Of a stretch of 64,000 bases of DNA, positions 54,543-61,877 are shown piece after piece. Made by a program: the position numbers and the translations under genes. Each line of letters opens with the position of its first letter. Position 1 is the first letter of the stretch. The DNA is taken from contig CP115858.1 of the NCBI GenBank assembly GCA_027920525.1, positions 1,550,001-1,614,000 of the forward strand. Reading direction: 5' to 3'. This stretch comes from Chryseobacterium daecheongense (GTDB lineage: Bacteria > Bacteroidota > Bacteroidia > Flavobacteriales > Weeksellaceae). The notes below the pieces were generated by a model. It searched no databases. It saw nothing but the letters and a program-made list of their open reading frames with translations, and had not been told where the DNA came from.

Positions 54543-57500
54543 TTAGTTTATTTTAATATTTTCAGCAACAATTTTTGTGGAAATTTCATATTCATTTCCT
54601 GTCCACGTTTTATAAATGAACTGGAAGTTCATTTCTTCTTCATTAATAGATTTTTCTGAATTCATGATAAGAACTTGAGCATAATCTTTTGAATAAATCG
54701 CTTCATAATTGGTATCAACAACCGGTTTTCCTGAACTATTCAGTTTCATAACTTCAACCATTCCATGATTATCAGGATTACTAAGGTCAACCCCGATTCC
54801 TTTTACTCTATTGATCCTTTCAATCGGAATTTTAGGATGATTAAATGGTTCCGGATTTCTTACAAGGATGGCCACCGTTTTTCCGGTTTGTGAATTAATA
54901 ATTCTATTAAATTCAGTAGTAGGAGCATCTTCCTGTGGTGGAATACCAAACAGTCCTTGTACAATTCTATCGAATGGGTGTTGGTATTGCATAGCAATAG
55001 CCTGGCTTAAAGCATTGTTACATACAGCTTTTGGATCTGTTTTAATAATATCCCATGCTGCATTTAACTTATCCGCCGTTAAATATTTTTCAATAGTATA
55101 AACGGCCTGCTTTTCTTTTTCAACTCCGTTTTCATCCTTAAATTTTATATTAAAGCTGTTTACCTGATCTTTAAAATCCTGATATCTGGAAGTCTGAAAT
55201 ACAAATTTGTGAACCTCTTTGGCATAGTTTATTTTAATATCTTCGGTTATTTGAGAAACATCAACAGTATTTTTTCCCCAGTAGAAATTAAGAACCTGCG
55301 CCGTATAAAGCTTTTGTGGTTTCAATTTCTTAGGTTTTATTGATCTGTAAATAGATTTAGGCTTAACCATTGTTATAATTCCTGTACAATTATCCCCACT
55401 GTTCAGTAAATTAAAATACTGATCCATTACAGGTGGAATAGCAGGATTTAGGTCTTCTGCCCATTCTTCAAAAGTCTGTGGAATATCTACCGGTGAAGTT
55501 TCAATAACTTCTTCAGGACCGTCCAGCATAGGAGGATTAATAATCGAAATTCCTTCCACAGGATCTTTAATAATGATCTTCATGGTACCACCAAGCTTTT
55601 TCATTCCTGCATAATCATCCCATCCGCTTAAGAGTTTAGATACATAACTTGAAGTAAAGTACATCGATATTTTTGTTGTTTTATCACCATAGAATAATGG
55701 TTTTGCACTTACAATATTTCCATCCGCATTTGGATAAGAACGCTCATAGTCAATATAAGCCCTTAATGAGGTATGAGGATATAAATCCGGATGTGGAGTA
55801 AGATTATCTCCATCAATAAGATTGCCGTTAGGTTCCCGGATCTTACCAATCGTATCTTCAATAACATTTAAAGAATCCTTGATAGGAATCTCACCATATG
55901 TTGCATCTTTATCCAGGTGGAAGAATCCTAAAGGACCAGCAGTACGGAAGGCATAAGCATAATCATAAGTTCCCTGGGCTATGCCGTTATCTACATTATC
56001 TTTCAGTTTAAATCTTACATAATAAGAAGTATCGGGTCTCCAAATCGGCTGAATAGATCTCGTCAATGCAGCTACTGCAGCTTGAGTATCCTCTGTAATA
56101 GCAGCTTGGGAAGGGATATTTACATTATAAGAATAATCATCTACTGATAACCATTGGATTTCATGGAAAAGGGTAAAGCACTTTTTCTGGCTGTCACAAT
56201 TACCTAATTCTTTCAGAATAGAGATAATTTCTTTACATGCATTCTCAAATTTATTTTTGTAGAAATGGTATGCATTCGGACCTTCCTTAATAATAATCTC
56301 GATCGTAGTAATCTGCCTTTGCAAAATTTCATGGAGATATTCATACCCGGAATGTTCTTTAATAAATTGATAATAAGCATCCAGAAATGGAGAAGAAACA
56401 GTTCCCGGTTGAACGTCAAGATCTGCAAATTCCTGGTAGGAAAGAAAATTACTGAAACTGCATAAAGTCTGATCTTCACATAAATTCATTCTCTGAAGCA
56501 AGCTGTTAATCTGCTTCAACTTGGTTCTCAATTTATAAAAACGATCCACAATTTCCGGGAAATTGTCTGGATTCATATTCAGATATCCACTTAAGTCTTG
56601 CAAATATTCGTAATATCTTTTCACGTTAATTTCCAAAATAGCAGATGGAATACCTGCTGATTCCAAAATGTGCAGAACTTCTTCAAAAATACCAGATTGT
56701 ATATTTTCTCTGATCAGCTGAACGTAGTTATATTGCTCAACTCCCGGTGACATTCCCTTGGTATTGAAAGGAAGGAAAAATCTATTATTATAATATCTTA
56801 CAAGTTCAGGGAATATTTTACAAACAATTTCATATTTCTCTTTTCTTAGACCTTCACATCCCCTAGACTGCAATTCGGATAATTTATATTCTAGCTCAGC
56901 ATATAAAGCAGGATCACTTGGCAATACCTGATTGATTACTCCTCCCTGTTCAAGGGCAATCTGATATCCCTGATCCATTAAATCTGCCATCTGCTGAAGG
57001 ATAATATCAATCTGAGCCTGATCCGTCACATCAGGAGTAATCACAATTTTCGTAATTCCACTATTTGGAATTTCCTGAGGAGAAACCGGATTCTGAAGCT
57101 CATCTTTTGAATAATATTCATACCTTACATCATATTGTACAAATGATTGTGTATTTGTAAGATCAATCAGTGGACTGTAATATGCCACCGTTACTCCAGT
57201 ACTATATGTACTTAGTTTTAATTTAATTTCTTTCGATGGATTGGGAAGCATGACCGTAAGCGAAGAATGGTTTTTAAAGAGCAGTGATTGCGTAAAACCA
57301 TGAATATTTATTTCATCAGAAACTTTGGCATGATCCCCTTGCATTACAGGATTTCCATTCGCGTCAACGGTATATTGTACGTCTCCTGAAATCTGATATG
57401 ATGCTCCTTCACTCTGGAAGAAATTAGAGGCTGAGGCGTAATAAAGTGTATTCAATGGTTTCTCTAAGAAATCAGAAACAGAATTCTCAATATGCTGTCC

Positions 57501-60500
57501 TTCACAGAATAATGTAGAAGCCATAATTCCATATTGTTCAGGAATAAACCATCCTGGATTTCCTTGTTCGGTATACGAGAATGGTGTCATTCCCAATAAT
57601 CTGATCGCGTTGTACTGATTATCTTTTTTCTGCCATTGTCCGGCTTTAAGATTATTCAACTGTGTATTTCCTGGCTCCATCGCTTTAAAAGGATCATAAG
57701 CAACCCACCCCGATGTTCCGTCATTAGCTAAAATTTCAATTTTCTCCAATGAATATTGATGTTTCACCTGTCTTAATTCAAGGCCTTTCATCACTTTATC
57801 TGGTGGTATAAGATCTACAGAATTGCCTGCAGGGTTAGTAAATCCGCCGATAATATTACTCGTTGCTGTACTAGGAAGTAAGCCTTTAGTCGTTTTGATA
57901 TCAATATAAGTGTCCAAAGGAACTACGTTTTTAATAGAATCAAAAACAGGTAAACTATTAGGACTTACTTTCGCCAGATCAAATGTTTCATTCGTCAACA
58001 TACTGATTCCTTTTACAAGACTCTCTGTTTGTGCCGGAATCTCAGTAAATGGATTTACCGGATCTCTCTCTACGGTCTTATTGAATTCCCATTTAAGCTC
58101 AACCTTTACACTAAAGCTAATCTTAAAGAATAAAATCTTTAATTTAAATGCGACACTAAATGCTCCATAAATCAGGAATGGCTTTGGAGATTCTACTGCA
58201 AGAAGGATAGTTACAGAAGCATAAATACGGATGATCTTCACATCGATATCAATGGCCAGCCCCGCTTCAAAATAAGCACCCATCTGAGGCTTTTGGAAGC
58301 TTATCTTACCTCCGAGTTCCAGGTATGCAAGCACAAAGATCTTAACCGGTCCGAATTTTCTGTCAAACCTGAATTCTCCTCTTGCACCAGCCTCGATCCC
58401 TTTTCCGGAAATCATTAAGAAGGCTTTCAGAGTAAATAAATCTTTCAGTAATTTGGCCTGAATTGGATTTTGTTTTGTCCCGAAATTAATATACCATGCT
58501 GATGGATTATTAAAGAAGAAACCGGCCTGGATTTCTGCGTACAACTTAATAATATCTCCTGAACTTTCAGGGAATTTATAATCTGCTCCGAATCCGAATT
58601 CCAATGAATTGTCACCGAAAATAAAGAAAGCAAAGAATGGTGGATCATCCTGATAAGTTACCCTACTCGAAAGGAGTTTCATTCTCGCATCCACCATAAC
58701 CATGGATGGAAGTGATAATAGTAACATCGCATTGGCTGAAATAATATTTCCATTAGCCATCGTATCTCCCAGTAGTGCGCCTACACCTAAAGAGAATGGG
58801 AAGCTATATTCTTCCGTCTGATCCGGACGACTGAACTTTTTCACTCCGACTCCCCTTTCTGGAGCTGTATAGTACTCATACCAGGTATTCTGGGATGTCA
58901 TTCCTATCGCTTTTTTCTCTGCTACATAACGATAACCAAGCAACCCACGGAATCCATAGATGGATACTGGTCCTAAAGCAATCGGGTTGGGAAGTTCAAT
59001 ATTCGCATCAATAAGGAATGCAGGATATTTTGGTGCTAAACGCATATCTACCCCACCTGTAATTCTTGGATTTTTCACTTTAAGGCTTACCCCACCCTGA
59101 TATTCCTGGAATTCTCCAGGCTCAGGAATAGATAGCCAACCTTTGATCGAAACTGTAGGATCACTTGAATTAGCTGGAATAACCATATCTACGTGAATAG
59201 TCTGAATATGAAGATATGAATCATGATCTTTTCCCGGACCATCATCAATTGTATAATAGTACTTAATTCCATCTCCACGGGCGTCGATCCCTGCAACTCC
59301 AATACTTACTCCACCATCAAAACCGAAGTAATTGTATTTACGAATATGATCTCCGAATTGTCTTTCATGAGAACCAAAGTGAATGGCTGTTACTGAAACA
59401 TCTACAGGCCCAATAGGAATTTTAATTGGCTTTGGAAGAACAAGATTACCTCCATTCACTCTAAAATCGATGCTACCATCACTGTAAATTCTTAGGGTAG
59501 AAATACTTAATGTCTGACCTTTAAGTATTGTTCCTAAATAGCCTAAGAATTCGACATCAGCCGAAGCACCAATAAAAAACTTACCATCCTCTTTTCCAAG
59601 TTCTACTGATTTCAAGTGAAGTTTGAAAACTTCCGGTAATGTAATAGTAGGATCGAATGGTGGTACAGCAGCTCCTGTTAAACGGAAGTCTCCATCAGCC
59701 TCCAAATGTCCCGTAACATCTATGGTAGCCTCTGCCCCATTTGAGCTTTTAAATTTTGGAATTACCATCCTTGCTTTAATGTTAGATGAAACGATATCAT
59801 TTTGTTTGAAAGCAATATCAAAAGAATTAAAACCTATTTTCCAAGACTGCGCACTATTTTTATCTAATTTCACCCATAAGAAATCTGCCTGTCCTGGAGC
59901 ATTTCCGGTATCAATAGCTTCGAGGGCGATTGTTCCTGAAACTCCTCCTGTTCCAATCAGAAGATGTTTTCCTGATATTTTGAGTGTTTGACTTACTGTT
60001 GCATCTTTAGAAAACCATTTCTTTGGGAGTATAATATCTGTTTGTTCTGTATAAACCCCCATAAACTCTGGTGGACGACCATCCTCATCTGCCTCAGGAA
60101 AATTCGTTTTAGTACTTAAATCTATTTTTAAATTGTGAATATTAACAATAAGGCCAGTATTTCCTATTTGTACGGGTGTTACTGTATTTATTACTAAATC
60201 CATATTATAGCCTAAACCTTGTGTAGTATCTGCAGAAAACACGGCTTCCGCGAAAGTAAAGATTGCTTTAGGTTTTTGTTCTTTTATAGGAACATTAGAG
60301 TTATTTGCAGGAATAACCTCGTAAGAAACATCCGTATTATTTATTATTGTTCCTTCAGGATAAACAGGAGTTAACATATTCCTTGGAAATTCAATTCCAG
60401 CTGAAAGTGCTAATGTTGCACGAGCTTTAGGCAATATAATATCTTTGATAAATCCTGCAATATCAGTTGGAGCAATTTCAGAAAAAATAGTTTTTAACTT

Positions 60501-61133
60501 ATTATTTAAGTCATCAAACGAACCATTAGTTAAGTATAAGTCTAATACAACTTCGTACACTGATATATTTGCCTGGGTATTAATCTCCTGAACAATAGTT
60601 CCAAGATCATTTTCGCCATTAGGCGGGACTACAATTGATGTACCATAATGTGTATTTATATCAGAAACCAATTGGTTAATCCTTAATAAAGATGAATTAG
60701 AATCTAAAAGGTTTTTTAAAATTAAACTTAAAATTTCCTCTTCTGTAATATCAAAAATTTCAAGTAATAAATTGAAATAGTCCTTTATAGAAAAGGAAAT
60801 ACTATTTAGATTGAATGAATTTCTATATGTTAATGCTTTCCATTCCCATGCTACTGTAAATGGAAAAGATGAAATATCATTATTTTGAAAATCAGGATTC
60901 AGAACAAAAAAAATGTTTGTTCCTGGAATTTCAATCTCTAGTTTTTGTAAACTAACAATATCTAAGCTGTAAAATGCAGCATCCCCTTTTATGCTTTTTG
61001 AAAATTGTAAATTTTTATAGTATGTTTTATCAAAAAGAAATACAATTCCATCACGTACAAAAGATAGTATTTCAGGAATGTCATTGATGGTAGCAATCTC
61101 AGATATAGCTGGGTAATATATTGGTTGAGACAT
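54543..61133 (-). CDS. 2196-aa giant beta-rich protein, unknown function
   Basis: Start M-S-Q-P-I-Y-Y-P-A-I-S-E without a signal peptide. About 1-300 is mixed alpha/beta. About 300-1050 is a long series of amphipathic beta strands with Gly turns (G-N-L-V-L-P-K-P-I-K-I-P-I-G-P, F-D-G-G-V-S-I-G-V-A-G, I-T-G-G-V-D-M-R-L-A-P) ending in the very hydrophobic F-K-L-K-I-L-F-F-K-I-S-F-S-V-K-V. About 1450-1700 is helical with C-x5-C pairs. The last part is beta-sandwich-like (Y-Y-V-R-F-K-L-K-D-N, Y-A-Y-A-F-R-T). The middle recalls large bacterial DUF6603-type proteins, but I cannot confirm this. It lies 17 bases after the 219-aa gene. Confidence 0.7.
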   Translation of the reverse strand: MSQPIYYPAISEIATINDIPEILSFVRDGIVFLFDKTYYKNLQFSKSIKGDAAFYSLDIVSLQKLEIEIPGTNIFFVLNPDFQNNDISSFPFTVAWEWKALTYRNSFNLNSISFSIKDYFNLLLEIFDITEEEILSLILKNLLDSNSSLLRINQLVSDINTHYGTSIVVPPNGENDLGTIVQEINTQANISVYEVVLDLYLTNGSFDDLNNKLKTIFSEIAPTDIAGFIKDIILPKARATLALSAGIEFPRNMLTPVYPEGTIINNTDVSYEVIPANNSNVPIKEQKPKAIFTFAEAVFSADTTQGLGYNMDLVINTVTPVQIGNTGLIVNIHNLKIDLSTKTNFPEADEDGRPPEFMGVYTEQTDIILPKKWFSKDATVSQTLKISGKHLLIGTGGVSGTIALEAIDTGNAPGQADFLWVKLDKNSAQSWKIGFNSFDIAFKQNDIVSSNIKARMVIPKFKSSNGAEATIDVTGHLEADGDFRLTGAAVPPFDPTITLPEVFKLHLKSVELGKEDGKFFIGASADVEFLGYLGTILKGQTLSISTLRIYSDGSIDFRVNGGNLVLPKPIKIPIGPVDVSVTAIHFGSHERQFGDHIRKYNYFGFDGGVSIGVAGIDARGDGIKYYYTIDDGPGKDHDSYLHIQTIHVDMVIPANSSDPTVSIKGWLSIPEPGEFQEYQGGVSLKVKNPRITGGVDMRLAPKYPAFLIDANIELPNPIALGPVSIYGFRGLLGYRYVAEKKAIGMTSQNTWYEYYTAPERGVGVKKFSRPDQTEEYSFPFSLGVGALLGDTMANGNIISANAMLLLSLPSMVMVDARMKLLSSRVTYQDDPPFFAFFIFGDNSLEFGFGADYKFPESSGDIIKLYAEIQAGFFFNNPSAWYINFGTKQNPIQAKLLKDLFTLKAFLMISGKGIEAGARGEFRFDRKFGPVKIFVLAYLELGGKISFQKPQMGAYFEAGLAIDIDVKIIRIYASVTILLAVESPKPFLIYGAFSVAFKLKILFFKISFSVKVELKWEFNKTVERDPVNPFTEIPAQTESLVKGISMLTNETFDLAKVSPNSLPVFDSIKNVVPLDTYIDIKTTKGLLPSTATSNIIGGFTNPAGNSVDLIPPDKVMKGLELRQVKHQYSLEKIEILANDGTSGWVAYDPFKAMEPGNTQLNNLKAGQWQKKDNQYNAIRLLGMTPFSYTEQGNPGWFIPEQYGIMASTLFCEGQHIENSVSDFLEKPLNTLYYASASNFFQSEGASYQISGDVQYTVDANGNPVMQGDHAKVSDEINIHGFTQSLLFKNHSSLTVMLPNPSKEIKLKLSTYSTGVTVAYYSPLIDLTNTQSFVQYDVRYEYYSKDELQNPVSPQEIPNSGITKIVITPDVTDQAQIDIILQQMADLMDQGYQIALEQGGVINQVLPSDPALYAELEYKLSELQSRGCEGLRKEKYEIVCKIFPELVRYYNNRFFLPFNTKGMSPGVEQYNYVQLIRENIQSGIFEEVLHILESAGIPSAILEINVKRYYEYLQDLSGYLNMNPDNFPEIVDRFYKLRTKLKQINSLLQRMNLCEDQTLCSFSNFLSYQEFADLDVQPGTVSSPFLDAYYQFIKEHSGYEYLHEILQRQITTIEIIIKEGPNAYHFYKNKFENACKEIISILKELGNCDSQKKCFTLFHEIQWLSVDDYSYNVNIPSQAAITEDTQAAVAALTRSIQPIWRPDTSYYVRFKLKDNVDNGIAQGTYDYAYAFRTAGPLGFFHLDKDATYGEIPIKDSLNVIEDTIGKIREPNGNLIDGDNLTPHPDLYPHTSLRAYIDYERSYPNADGNIVSAKPLFYGDKTTKISMYFTSSYVSKLLSGWDDYAGMKKLGGTMKIIIKDPVEGISIINPPMLDGPEEVIETSPVDIPQTFEEWAEDLNPAIPPVMDQYFNLLNSGDNCTGIITMVKPKSIYRSIKPKKLKPQKLYTAQVLNFYWGKNTVDVSQITEDIKINYAKEVHKFVFQTSRYQDFKDQVNSFNIKFKDENGVEKEKQAVYTIEKYLTADKLNAAWDIIKTDPKAVCNNALSQAIAMQYQHPFDRIVQGLFGIPPQEDAPTTEFNRIINSQTGKTVAILVRNPEPFNHPKIPIERINRVKGIGVDLSNPDNHGMVEVMKLNSSGKPVVDTNYEAIYSKDYAQVLIMNSEKSINEEEMNFQFIYKTWTGNEYEISTKIVAENIKIN

Positions 61134-61150
61134 ATTTTTGTTTTTTTTAT

Positions 61151-61810
61151 TTAAAGTTTACTGAAAATCGTTGGAGTTTGTTCTGCAATAAAATCTCCCG
61201 AAATACCATCATAAATCCGAAGAATAAATGTATTGGTAGTAGTTGACTCTCTAAAACCAATAATCCAATATGGCTTTTCCCTAAGAAAGTTTTCTAAGGT
61301 CAGTCCAAGGACAGGAATTGTTAAGAGGTCATCATCCAGATAAAGCCTGTAAACCGAAATATCTCTATAGCTATTTTTTTCAGCTGTGGTTATGATCTCC
61401 TGTAAGCTTATTTCAAAAAATGCATTATAATTTGTCCTTACTTCTGCCAAATTATTTGTATCAAATTTTTCTATTACCTCCACATAGCGGTCAACAAATA
61501 CTTCTCCAATTTTATTGTTCTGAATTGTAGTTGAATTTTGAGATTTCAAATACATTTGCAGTGTTCCATCCGGTAAATAGGTATAAAGTTCAGTAGTGTT
61601 GTCTTTTGAGTTTTTAATAGTTTTGGTTATTTCTATTATTTCAGAATCTTTTTTTGAAACAGAGGTTGTAATATCAGCATTTTCTGTTTTTTCATATACA
61701 TAAAAGCCTCCTTGCCTCGAAGCTTCAAAAGTTACATGTTGATCTTCTTTTGATGTAGACTTATACTGTTTAGATAAGTTTTCTAACTTTGTTATATCAA
61801 TCTTTTTCAT
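61151..61810 (-). CDS. 219-aa cytosolic protein, possible partner of the metalloprotease
   Basis: The start is the ATG at 61810 (M-K-K-I-D-I-T-K-L-E-N-L); a GTG farther up adds 13 residues without support. The protein is hydrophilic, mixed alpha/beta, with Y-L-P-D-G-T-L-Q-M-Y-L-K and a C-terminal part K-P-Y-W-I-I-G-F-R-E-S...F-I-L-R-I-Y-D-G. No signal peptide and no known family. It lies 67 bases after the protease-like gene, where immunity proteins often sit, and 17 bases before the giant gene. An immunity or chaperone role is only an inference. Confidence 0.6.
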   Translation of the reverse strand: MKKIDITKLENLSKQYKSTSKEDQHVTFEASRQGGFYVYEKTENADITTSVSKKDSEIIEITKTIKNSKDNTTELYTYLPDGTLQMYLKSQNSTTIQNNKIGEVFVDRYVEVIEKFDTNNLAEVRTNYNAFFEISLQEIITTAEKNSYRDISVYRLYLDDDLLTIPVLGLTLENFLREKPYWIIGFRESTTTNTFILRIYDGISGDFIAEQTPTIFSKL

Positions 61811-61877
61811 ATTATTTGGTATTATTTGGTAAATGTTGTAATGATGCACCTATTGAATAATTACGATTTACCATGTA

